Origin: Balaenoptera acutorostrata
Lineage: Eukaryota; Chordata; Mammalia; Artiodactyla; Balaenopteridae
Direction: 5' to 3'
Length of the DNA stretch: 64,000 nt
Assembly: GCF_949987535.1 (NCBI RefSeq)
Contig: NC_080079.1
Location: 8,374,001 to 8,438,000, forward strand
Part shown: in pieces, positions 12,720 to 22,919 of the stretch
How positions within the stretch are numbered: position 1 is the stretch's first letter
How the letters are laid out: each line of letters begins with the position of its first letter
Position numbers and translations under genes: made by a program
Notes under the pieces: generated by a model
Database searches by the model: none
What the model was told of the DNA's origin: nothing
What the model saw: the letters and a program-made list of their open reading frames with translations, nothing else

Positions 12720-12920
12720 AGGTCACTGCAGGTCAGGCACGGCCCTCAGTGCTTTGATATATGTCATCTCTTTTCCTCTCCGTAACTTCCACCGAGGCAG
12801 GTACCATGTCTTCTTATTTCACTGATGAGGGGAATTAGCATAGGAGGGGTGAGGTGGGTCCCCCGAGGCCACACGTGGTCGGCACAGTGGCAGAACCTGG
12901 CTGCCTGCAGCTGGAACCAG
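12720..12920 (-). mobile_element. MIR SINE fragment
   Basis: It reads as MIR in reverse: 'cagtgctttgatatatgtcatctc', 'cttatttcactgatgaggg' and 'ggccacacgtggtcgg.acagtgg.agaacctgg'. Confidence 0.7.
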
Positions 12921-13884
12921 ATCTGTAGGTACACGTCCTGGAAGTGCGTCTTCCCTAGAGAAGGTGGCAGGTGCCCTGCCTGTCTTCTCTGTCCCTTTGC
13001 CACTCCCTGCGGGGATTCTGTTCCCCACATGTTGGTCTCAGGGGTGATAGCACATCTGCCTCACATCTGGGCCATTATTGGATGCCCAGAGCTGAGTACA
13101 GGACGTGGGTCCAACCCCGGGGGAGTGAGGCTGAGGGTGTTCGTGGGGCTGTGTCCTCTGACTCTGTCTCCCATGTTGCCCATGGAGGCCCTGTAGAGGT
13201 GGCCCAGGCAGAGGGAAGGCCTGCAATGAATGCCGGCTTCCAGGGAGGGGTTGGATGGCTTTTTCCTCTCGTATTTTGTAAAACTTTTTCTTCCCCTAAC
13301 GTATTATCTTTCTGCCAAATCAGACGCTTCATTCTCAAAAGCTGTGGCACCCAATTTTCCAAACAGTCAAGATTTTTACAGACCCTCGATCAGGCTCTTT
13401 CAGAAGAAGTCATCTTTGGAGGTCACCGGGCTGACATTCCTACCCACAAAAATGGGACATATGCCGAGGTGACATTAGGCTGATGTCATCAGATGCTCTC
13501 AGATTGGCAGTCTTCCTCCTCTGGCCTTTCTGAATGTTTTGGTTTATTGATTTCCTTGACCCGAGGAGGACATTTAATTTTGTGATTTTTTTTTTTTTTT
13601 TTAGCTTACATGAAAAATGAAAGATATGCCCAGCAGGTATCACCCAAGAGTATGATGGAGAGAGGATTGCCTGTGGCTGGGCCCAGTGCACCCTTGAATT
13701 CTTTGAAGATTTAAGGTTTTCTTGATAAATATCTTTTTTTTTTTTTGGTGACTCTAGACCTATCTGAAATGATTTCATTAATTGGCACAATCCACTAGAT
13801 GTTTTTGGTATTTCAACTTGCTTTTTAAAATCCAAACTAAGTATCTTTCTCCATAGACCTTCCCTTCCTCTTGTTGTTGTCTCA

Positions 13885-14010
13885 TTGGTCATTCACTGAC
13901 TCACAGTCATTCATGATCATTTGTTCCTCACAGACTGAACCAGACTCTGGAGGGAGAGCAGTGAGCAAAACCAGACACAGTTCCTGCCCCCATGAACAGA
14001 ACAACATATG
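13885..14010 (+). mobile_element. L2 LINE 3' fragment
   Basis: The pattern 'gagcagtgagcaaaaccagacacag' followed by 'cctgcccccatgaac' matches the typical L2 3' end. It is short and diverged. Confidence 0.55.
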
Positions 14011-15239
14011 TTACATGTGTTTGATAATGCTACACAGGACGGGTGTGCAGAACCATAGTGGGGGCTGCTGACACCACACCCAGGTCCTTGTTTCCCACTG
14101 GCACACCCATCCCACAGCTGCTGGGGCTTGGCTGTGACAGCTCACAGCTGCTTCCCTCTCTGGAGCATGATCCTTGGAAGGCGACAACTCCCACCACCCC
14201 ACACACACCCCTCCCCCGCAGTAGATCAGTCTGTAGCCAGAGGCTAACCAGCATAGGAGAAGGTGGCCCCTTATCTCAAGGTGGGGACAACACTGTGTGC
14301 AGTTCCAGCTCCAGAGCTCTCCCCATGGGATCAGGCTGAGTTGGACTCTGCCTGGGAACGCAGCCTAGCTTAGCTCCTTCCTCTGCCTCATCTTGCTTCC
14401 TCCCTTCTCTTCTCCTTGGAGCCCTCCCTCCGTACATCACCTGCACCGAACCCCTGCCTCAGGCTCCACACAGAGGCAACTTGACCAAAGACAGGTGCTC
14501 TCAGAGCCCATCCAAGGAGACATTGATGTAGGTGGGGAGTTCAGGAAAACCATCTCAAAGAGGGCATGGCCGAGCTTGGATGATCTTGGATTTGCAAGAT
14601 CAACAGGAGGTAAATAGATGGAGAGTGAAGGAAGGATGTTGCAGGAGGAGGAACAGCACATGCCGAATTCTGGTGGGCCGGAAATGTGAACTGCAGGCTG
14701 AAAGGAAGCCAGTGTCTGTGGAGCAGAGAGAGAGTCCGGTGTGAGAGGAGGCTGGACGGGCCAGCGGGGCACCAGCAGGCAGACTCCCTGGGCTCCAGGA
14801 AGGAGTCCCTCCAATTGGTGGGCAGCGTCATCACACCTCCAGGTGCCCAGCCGGGGCCTTGGGGAGTTAGGTGGGAGGAGCCCAGCGTGGTAGGAAATCT
14901 TGCCCCAGGGTCAGAGGTCTGGAGTTCCAGCTCCGTTTTATCCATTAGACGTGGTGTCACTTTTGGAGCCCCAGGGAGAGTCAGAGGTACTCCACAGGAC
15001 GTTTTGCGGTCTTAGAACAGTAACCACCTGCAAGTGTGCATTGTTTTTATGAGGAGTGTTTATTTCCCTGGGTGTTCACAATAACACGCTTCCTTTCCTT
15101 TAACCACCAGCCCCTCAGAGTCCAAGGTGCCTTCACTGGGGTCCGGGAAGGCAGAGGGTAGAGACAGCTGCTTTGCAGGAGAAGACGGTTGAGTCCTCAC
15201 CAGCCTGGGATGATTCTGACATATGTGACAGTAAAGGCA

Positions 15240-15256
15240 TCTCTCTCTCTCTCTCT
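15240..15256 (+). repeat. CPXM2: (TC)n tract forming the exon 2 polypyrimidine tract
   Basis: About 8.5 TC units stand 11 bp before the acceptor AG (15266-15267). Together with the following 'attcttttt' they form the polypyrimidine tract of CPXM2 exon 2. Confidence 0.9.
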
Positions 15257-15267
15257 ATTCTTTTTAG

Positions 15268-15366
15268 GTAAAAAGAGCAACAGAAAAGGCGTGAGAACCA
15301 AGAGCTCTGAGAAGGCTGCCGGTGATGATCACAGAGTCCCTGTGGCCCGTGACGCTGCCAGAGAGG
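15268..15366 (+). CDS. CPXM2: CPXM2 exon 2
   Basis: This 99-bp exon is symmetrical (phase 1 in, phase 1 out). It completes Gly101 and encodes residues 102-133, beginning KKSNRKGVRTKSSEKAAGDD and ending ARDAARE. This is the basic, hydrophilic linker between the signal/acidic segment and the discoidin domain, with many Lys, Arg and Ser residues. It matches the corresponding part of mammalian CPXM2 (RTKSSEKA core). The acceptor is TTTTTAG preceded by a (TC)n tract; the donor is GAGAG|GTGAGT, a strong match to consensus. An exon of 3n length can be skipped without a frameshift, so a linker-lacking isoform is possible, but nothing here shows that it occurs. Confidence 0.92.
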
Positions 15367-15959
15367 GTGAGTGAGGCCCCCGCTCCATCACCGGCCCTGG
15401 GAGGGCGCAGGCCCCGGCGCAGCAGCCGAGTCCTGAGCACGGGTCTGCCTGGGGTCCGCTGCCCCTTCTGGACCATCCGTACGGGGGTGAGAACATTCAC
15501 AGGCTCTCTCTTCTGCTGCGCACAGTAACTCACAGCCATATTTTCCCCATCGGCTCGACTAAGGTCATTTCTGAATTTCCTGGAGCTCTTGGTTGCCTTC
15601 CCGGCCCTTCCCCCTCCCCCCTCGAAGACAACATCATTTCCTTTCTTGTGGGGCCTCGTAGCTGCCCGCAGCCTTGTGTGTGCATTTCTTATCTCCCAGC
15701 CGAACCCAGGGCCTCCAGTGTCAGAGGTCAAGTCTTCTACTTCCAAAGCATGTAATGCTAGGCCTGGCATTTTACAATCATGTAAAAATATTGGTCCTTT
15801 AATTACTTACCTTAGGATGGTCAAAGCCATTAGTTCTAGACTCATGGACAAACTCTGACCCACTAGCTAGAGCTGTTACTATTATTATTAACTATTACAA
15901 TTACCTTTTTCCTATCTCTGTTACTCTAAAGTATGGTATCTAGGATGACATTTCTGCTG

Positions 15960-16225
15960 ATATTAGTAATAGTGAACATGCATTAAGCACTTAAGCTCTC
16001 AGTAATTGCCAAGCACTGGGCCTCATACTTCACAGCTCCTGGTGTCCCTCTGAGTATTGTGGATATTATTATTATTATTATTTCATCATCATCATCGTCG
16101 TCGTCATCACAGATGAGGAAAACGAGACTCAATAATATGGATCCTTTGCCTACCGTTATGCAGTTTGCAAGTTGTAAAACAGGGATCTGAACCCAAGATT
16201 TTCTGGTTTCTGCTCAGCAGCACAG
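15960..16225 (-). mobile_element. MIR SINE with internal ATT/TCA/TCG repeats
   Basis: A reverse MIR pattern is visible: 'catgcattaagcacttaag', then 'tcacagatgaggaaaacgagactc' and 'aaacagggatctgaacccaag'. In the centre, ATT units (16064-16082) pass into TCA and TCG units (16083-16109), an expansion of the MIR trinucleotide region. Confidence 0.75.
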
Positions 16226-17799
16226 CTGCTTGAAATAAATAGAGCATTTCACAAATTTGCGTTTATAGAGGCAGGATCCGATTTCAGTTGCCGCGTGAGC
16301 CCATAAACCGTGTAACAGAGTTGATTGTCACAAAGGGAATTGTATGCTCCCTTAGGCAGAGTGTAATGATCTGGGGCTGTGTTTCTAACCAAGAACTTGC
16401 CATCAAAGAAATCATAGATATGGCTAGCAGTGCATCCTAAAACAAAAACAGAAGTTCCACAACAGTGAACTTCTGCAATCACTTAATAACTGAGAATTCT
16501 ATTCCATCGTGAAGTGGGCAGGTGTGCACTGGACACATTGCCCTTGGGAGGGCCCAGCATATCAGGACGGTGTGTGGAGGACCCAAGGGGTGCTAAGCCT
16601 GTGTTCCTGCCGGTTCACCCTGAGAGTGTGGGCCTTTGGGGTTTCAACTAAATGGGTTGTAGTGAGACTCCCACCTTGGGTGGGCCTCGGGCATGACTCT
16701 TTGTCCCCTTGCCCCAGCAGGCTGATAAAACACCAGCTGTTTCTCAGGATCACAAGTCACAGGGCTAAAGCGGCTTCTAGTCTGGCCTCACCGCTCTGGG
16801 TTCTGCTGCTGTCAGATCTGGGCCAGAGAGTTCTTTCTTGTCTTAATTCTTAGATGCTTTCAAACATATTTTAAAAATAGTTTTTCCAGTTTTGTTAGTA
16901 GCTTCAGCACAAGGGCCGGTTTGAATTATCTTACTTCTCCATTACCAGAATTAGAAGTTGGTACAATTTTGAAAGGCATTTTCACAAAGGTTTTTCAAGG
17001 CCCATTTCTGTACACACGTGTGTGTACACGTACACTCTGAAGTCCACACTTGCCTCCTGTTCTGCCACCCGAACATTCTCCTTCCCCACCCTGGCCCACT
17101 CAGGATTGTTCCCCCGCCCTTCACCTCAGAGCCCTGTCTGAACAGTTGGGACCCCTGGTCTCAAAGGCAGCCATTCTGGCTCTGATTCTTTGAGTGCCCT
17201 GGACGTGATTTTGGCCTGTGAGCCTTGTTCACATTGCTCTTCTATTAAAACGAATTGAGGTCAGCCCTGGGGGCGAAGAGAAGCTGTGTGGGCCCTGCTA
17301 TGCAAATATGGGAGGGAGAGAGATGGTGAGGAGGGGAGGTCATGTGCAGGAGGCAGGTGGCACAGCAGTTAGGAACACTGGTCTGGACCAGGAGGGGACA
17401 CCTGTGGGTTGGGCTGGGCAGAACAGGGCCTCAGATGGACAGCTGGGCAGGCTCAGGACCCCGCATCCATCATTCTCTCAACATCTCCTGTGGTCGAGCT
17501 GGGGGCCTTGCTGGAGATGGGGCAGAATGAAGGGGTGGGGAGGGTGTCTGTCACTTACACTGTGTCCAAGGTGGCAGGTGGACCAGATGTCACCTACATC
17601 ATGTTCAAGGCGACAGGTGGAACAGATGTTACCTGCTTCATTTTCAGGGCGGTGGGCAGTACAGATATTAACCACACTGAGTTATGTGAGTGACTGGCAT
17701 CAGAGGGCTCGTGTTAGATGTGGATTTGAAACCGCACAACCCAGATTGGGACTTGAACCCACTGTCTTTTAATTGAGATGACAGACCTGGTCTCAGGAC

Positions 17800-18328
17800 T
17801 TAATGAAGCCCAGGTTCTTGATGTCTCATTGCAGAAAGAATTCAGTGAGAGACAAAGTGATGGGTAAGAAGTGGATTTAGAGAGACACGCATTTCAGAGA
17901 CAGAGTGTGGGCCATCTCAGAAGGCGAGAAGCCCCCAAATAATGGGGTGGTTAGTTTTTATGGGCTGGGTAATTTCATAGGCTAATGAGTGGGAGGATTA
18001 TTCCAACTATTTTGGGGAAGGCGCAGAGATTTCCAGGAATTGGGCCACCGCCCACTTTTTGGCCCTTTATGGTCGGCCTCGGAACTGTCATGGCACTGGT
18101 GGGTGTGTCATTTAGCAGCTAATATATTACAGTGAACGTATGATGAGGCTCAAGGCCCACTGGAAGTCGAATCTTCTGGGCCCAGTGGAAGTCGAATCTT
18201 CTGGGCCCACTGGAAGTCAAATCTTCGGCCATCTTGGACCTAGTTGGTTCTAACTAGTTTTTGTCTTGTCCCCAATGGCTATGTCATTCTTTTAAAGGTT
18301 GTGCCCAGCCCCCTTCCCTCCTGTTTCA
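17800..18328 (-). mobile_element. ERV1-like solo LTR, family not named
   Basis: Segments such as 'gcagaaagaattcagtgagagac', 'gtgtgggccatctcagaagg', 'gctgggtaatttcataggc', 'ggaattgggccaccgccc' and 'gccatcttggacctagttgg' recur in antisense copies of an ERV1-type LTR in artiodactyls. The right edge 'cctgtttca' would be the TG start on -. No internal retroviral region or coding sequence is present, so this is a non-coding solo LTR. The left edge and target duplication are not resolved. Confidence 0.55.
18153..18226 (+). repeat. 25-bp tandem repeat, three copies
   Basis: Copies at 18153-18177, 18178-18202 and 18203-18226 (last one 24 bp) share 'ggcccactggaagtcgaatc' with one or two substitutions. 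The repeat lies within the ERV1-like LTR, on the side that would be U3 in the element's own orientation. Confidence 0.9.
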
Positions 18329-18869
18329 GACTCACCCTGAGGGAATCTTAGCTTTAAGGGAGAGATTATGTACATGGCTGTCACCGTGACTAAGGATCAG
18401 TGTCAGCTGTGGCGAGTCTCCAGAATACATCTTGGATATTGTTCTATAATAGCATATGCAGTGGTTGAATTATTGGTGTAGTTCTTCCCATCTCCCTATA
18501 TGTACAGCCTTTGCCATGTGACTTCTCAGTTCCCTTCACAAAAGGTGAAAGCCCCTTGACTTTGGGCTGGTCCATGTGCCTAGGTGAGGCCAGTAGAATA
18601 AGGTGGACTGACAAGGTGCCAGTTCTGTGCTGAGGGACTTTGTTTGTTTCCATTTGCTCCTTGCACCCTGCCATCTCCGTGAGAAGAATGCGTGCATCTA
18701 GACCACTGGTCCAAGGAGCCTGGGAGATGAGTGAAGCAGATATGGGCCCAGTCTGCAGCTTGGAGCCACCAGCTGAGCCCAGCTGATCTGTAGACAACTA
18801 AGGAATAAGTGCCACTGAGAGTCTGTGGTGGTTTGTTACACAGCAATAGCTGACAAATACGGTGAAGAT

Positions 18870-19020
18870 GAAAACCCTCATTTTTTAAAAAGTTGCATCG
18901 TGTTCTGTAGAATGGATGTTCTATAATTTATTTAACCTCTTAAGAGAAGGACATTTAGGTTGTTTCCAATATTTTGCTGCTATAAAGAGTATCGCAGTGA
19001 ACTTAGCATATATCCTGTCA
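18870..19020 (-). mobile_element. L1 fragment (old, 3' part)
   Basis: The antisense pattern 'gaatggatgttctataatttatttaacc..cttaaga.aaggacatttaggttgtttccaatattttgctgctataaa' is typical of L1M/L1ME 3' sequence. Confidence 0.65.
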
Positions 19021-19199
19021 GTTACCATGCATTGGTTGCAGAATAACCCCCTGCTTGCCATTCAGAGCCCACCGTGATTTGACTTATTTCTGGCCTCTGC
19101 CTCCCTTTTTTTTTTTCCAACCAGACAGGAGCTTGTTTCTCAGACATGCCCTGTGCTGAAAGCTCACTCACATGTTTCCTCCGAAGGGAACTGGGCAAG

Positions 19200-19395
19200 C
19201 GTCTCAGTTGGTGATGCAGAGGCAGCTTTGGGGTCCGGCTCTACCCTCGCTGGCTGTGATGCTCCGGGCAAGTTACTGTCTCTATGACTCAGTTTCCTCC
19301 TCTGTAAAGAGGGGATAATATGTCTTTTATAGGGTTTTGTGGAGATGAAATAATGTGTGTCGAGTGGAGTGTACACAGTAAGCTGTCAGCAAACA
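19200..19395 (+). mobile_element. MIR SINE fragment
   Basis: It follows the MIR order: 'gggtccggctctaccctcgctggctgtgat', 'gggcaagttactgtctctatgactcagtttcctcctctgtaaagaggggataat', then 'gtggagatgaaataatgtgtg'. Confidence 0.78.
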
Positions 19396-19623
19396 TAAGC
19401 TCTGATTTTTATTTGCTGTCTTGGGACTTTTCATGCCTTAGTTATAGGAGTTGGCAGATATTTTTAAAGGATCAAATCGTAAATATTACACGCCTTATGG
19501 GCCAACAAGCAAAGTTGAGCATATTATGTTGGTACTTAAATAAACATTAAAAAAAGTAAAAACGGTTCTTATCTCATGGGCCGTACAGACACAGATGGTG
19601 GGCTGGGTTTGGCCCTCACTTGG

Positions 19624-19912
19624 GCTGTAGCTTGCTGGCTTCTGCCTTAGAACTTGATGGTTCTGTTGTAGCTTGCTGGCTTCTGCCTTAGAACTTGATG
19701 GTTCTGCTGTAGCTTGCTGGCTTGTGCCTTAGAACTTGATGGTTCTGCCTTAGAACTTGATGGTTCTGCTGTAGCTTGCTGGATTCTGCCTTAGAACTTG
19801 ATGGTTCTGCCTTAGAACTTGATGGTTCTGCTGTAGCTTGCTGGATTCTGCTTTAGAACTTGATGGTTCTGCCTTAGAACTTGATGGTTCTGCCTTAGAA
19901 CTTGATGGTTCT
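19624..19912 (+). repeat. Two-monomer minisatellite with stepwise structure
   Basis: The array is exactly five A monomers of 20 bp (type gctgtagcttgctggcttct) and nine B monomers of 21 bp (gccttagaac followed by ttgatggttct). The order is A B A B A B B A B B A B B B. Five times 20 plus nine times 21 gives 289 bp, which equals the whole span, so there are no indels. Substitutions mark individual monomers: one A has gtt at its start, one ends cttgt, and the last two carry ggatt. One B reads gcttt. Confidence 0.95.
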
Positions 19913-20413
19913 CTTGGAAGCCTGCCCTGATCACCTGTCTTTTGCTTTCCTGCATCTCTCCCTCGTGCTCCTGGCCCTCTCCTCTCTCCCATCACAGTGA
20001 TTCCTGTGTGTGGCTCTTCTGACATGGGAGGCTGTGAATGTTTATAAGCAGGCTCCCTGTCTGATTCACCTCAGGAAATGCGCAGCATCGGTAGCAGCGG
20101 CACTTGACCAGAGTAACAAACCTGTTTATCGCGCACCCGCGCTGTGTCGGCACTAGTGTTCTGGGGTAGAGATCAGGTGTTCCATGTGTGTTGAAGTGGA
20201 TTCTCCATGGGCCAGATCAGCAGGACTGGCCCTCCACAGGAAGTGCTCTTTGACCTGTAGGAAAGAAGCTTGATTTCCTGCCATCATGGAAATAGGGTGG
20301 TTTCCCAAAGCAGTACATGTCGGTGAATGGCGTGCCCTCAGCACTCTGCCTCGTGTTGGGTTGGGTGAGATTTGAGGCCTCTAGCAGGTACGGTGCTTGG
20401 GGATTGACCTACC

Positions 20414-20414
<1 letters not shown>

Positions 20415-20448
<34 letters not shown>
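20415..20448 (+). repeat. (TG)n microsatellite
   Basis: Seventeen uninterrupted TG units in unique intronic sequence. Confidence 0.92.
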
Positions 20449-20449
<1 letters not shown>

Positions 20450-21514
20450 TACTTGAGGGTTTTCCTTTGTATCACAGACAGTTTGGCTTTTCATCCAAGC
20501 CCTTGCTGTGAGCCTTGCCCTTTGTTGCAGGGCCAGATGGCTCTCGGAGGCTCAGCTTGGTCGTCCCCCAGATGTCTGGCACAGCTGTGGAGGGCGGTAG
20601 AGTGAGTCCCAGATTCCTGATTTGGGAGGAGACGGGGCCGACATGGTCTCAGCTGCCCTGGAAGACGCTGTGATAAAGGATCACATCTGTATTTCGGATT
20701 CCTTTGGAAGTGAGACGGGAAGCAAGGGGTGGCAATTGGGACAGAATCAGACCACCCTCTTGGACAAGCCTTGGTTGGGAAGCCTGAAAGATGTGGACAC
20801 TGGAAAACCCAGGGCTCCTCCATCCCTGCTACTTCTTCCACTTTCAGCTCCATCTCAAACATGTCTAAAAAGTTCTTCAATCTCTAAAATGAAACCTGTG
20901 TGCCCTGAGGTTTTTCTAGCCTCTTGCACTTTGGAGAGATTTATTTTTTCCTCCAGTGGTTTTGCCGTGGCGGGGTCTTCACTGGGTCAGATCAGGGGCC
21001 CTGGGCTCGCGCTCTCTGCAGTTGACAGCACACTGAGTGTGTTGATTGACACCGTGTGGGCAGCCCAGGGCCATGGGCTTCAGAAGCCTCAGTCTGAAAC
21101 CAGAGCCACAGTGGACTTGCCGGCCTAGAAATACCTCCCAGACAAGGGGTCAGGGAACAGAGCTCTGATGTGTCAGTAGCACTGGTTTGGTGGCACTAAA
21201 AGGTTCCATTCCTTTCTATCACCCAGTTGACCCCAGCTGTGGTTCTGGGTGACCAAGATCACACTAGTCCATCATTGGAGGAGGGATTCTAGTACTGCAG
21301 CTCCTGTGAATCCTCATGACAGAGGCCAGCACATGTGCTCTTGTCGCTCTTGGAGTTTTGTTCTTGTGACACTGTCAGCCTTCATTCCACCTTCTCAAAA
21401 CTTCTGTGTGAGACCGTCTTTATTCTACATTGCTGACTCTGGATGGATTTAGCAGAAAACCCAATTCACCTTGTCACCTGCTAAAACTTAAAAAAAAAGA
21501 AATTTAACCCACTT

Positions 21515-22123
21515 GAAGTGGAAGTTGTTTTAAAATTGATTTCTTTACTGCTTTATTAGACATTTTGAACTGTGAAAATAGTGAATGCGCTTTGTAGAAT
21601 ATTTGGAAGATACAGAAAAATGCAAAGAAGAAGATGAAAGGAATCCACAGTCTTATCTTCCAGAGATAACCATGGTCAACATTTTGGAGTGTGTCTCTCC
21701 AATCTTTCCTCTCCGTGTGTATGTGTGTGTGTGTGTGTGTGTACAAGAACAACATTACAGGTATGTGTGTAGATCACACACACGCTTTTTGCAAAATTGA
21801 ACTAGTCTTATTTTGTGACCTTCTATTCTCATTTAATATGCTGTTACTTTCTCATCATAAAATATTCTTTTACAACATTACGTAACATTATTTTCCATTT
21901 TATGATGGTTTCCTGACTATTATTGTGTTTTTTAATGTTCACATTGTTTCCAGTTCTTCCCTGATGTGGGCAGTTCTGCCCTGCATCCCGGTGTCTGTGG
22001 CTTTGCTCACCTACTCCTTGAGCTTGTTTCCTTGAGGAGGAACTGCACAGATGTGATCCCTGTCCTCCAGAAAAGTTTATACCAACTTGTGCTTTTATCA
22101 GCTTTTACCCACTTTCTATTAGG

Positions 22124-22158
<35 letters not shown>

Positions 22159-22185
22159 GATTTATAAGAGCTCTTTATATATGAA
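21515..22185 (-). mobile_element. L1M/L1ME 3' fragment with TG repeats
   Basis: The order 'tttggaagatacagaaaaatgcaaagaag', 'cttccagagataaccatggtcaacattttgg', 'tgttcacattgtttccagttcttcc' matches antisense old L1 3' ends. Two TG microsatellites sit inside it (about 21714-21742 and 22126-22157). Confidence 0.6.
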
Positions 22186-22234
22186 GGACAGGGCCCCTCT
22201 ATTGATACATTGCAATACAGTGCAGTGAAGAACT

Positions 22235-22455
22235 CTGAAAGCAAACTGAGTGGAGATCAAAGCCCAGTCCTTGGCTCACTAGCTGTCTGACCTTGGGCAT
22301 GATGTTTAACTTCTTTGTTCCTCAATTTTCTCAAATATAAAAGGGGGATAATACTTGAACATGCCCATAGGATTGGGATGAGTATTAAATAAGATGACTT
22401 GAGCGAAGCACTCACAACAGTGGCTGACACATGGTAAATGCTCAAAAAGGGTTAC
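22235..22455 (+). mobile_element. MIR SINE
   Basis: It is a clear MIR: 'cactagctgtctgaccttgggcatgatgtttaac', 'cctcaattttctcaaatataaaagggggataatac', 'gagtattaaataagatgac', ending 'gctgacacatggtaaatgctc'. Confidence 0.82.
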
Positions 22456-22919
22456 TATTACCTTATTAGGTCCCATTGAATGAGCTTCCTATCCGTCATT
22501 CACTGGGGCACTGGCCATCTTTCTTCTGATAGAGGCTGAGTTGGAAGACGTGTCTTGGCATGAGAACCAAATGGGTGCGAATGAACCCCAAAAGGTGCAG
22601 GCATCCCCACTCCCAGCTGTAGGAGGCTCTAGACCAGGGCATTGCTCCCCCGAGAGAAGTAGAGCCTGTGAGGAAAAGTGGAACCATGCTCCCCGAGGGC
22701 ATCCTGCTTCCAAGAGGGAGGAGGGGAGGGCAGAGCTGAACTATACACACCATTTATCGGTGCCTGTGTACCAGTCAGACAGGTTACCCCAAGGGCAGAG
22801 TGAGTCAGGTGGCAGAGAGAGGTATGGAACTCCCCTCAGGAACATCCCTCCTCATGGAAGCCAGGAGCGAAGAAGTGTTCCCTTTAGCCTATGCCTACAA
22901 GTTTAAAATTGTTTCATCT

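Noticed and set aside
19624..19912. CRISPR-like array
   Set aside because: The monomers are directly adjacent, with no unique spacers, and the window is mammalian.
19750..20025. Antisense frame with repeated EPSSSKA peptides
   Set aside because: The peptide repeats are only the translation of the minisatellite at 19624-19912.
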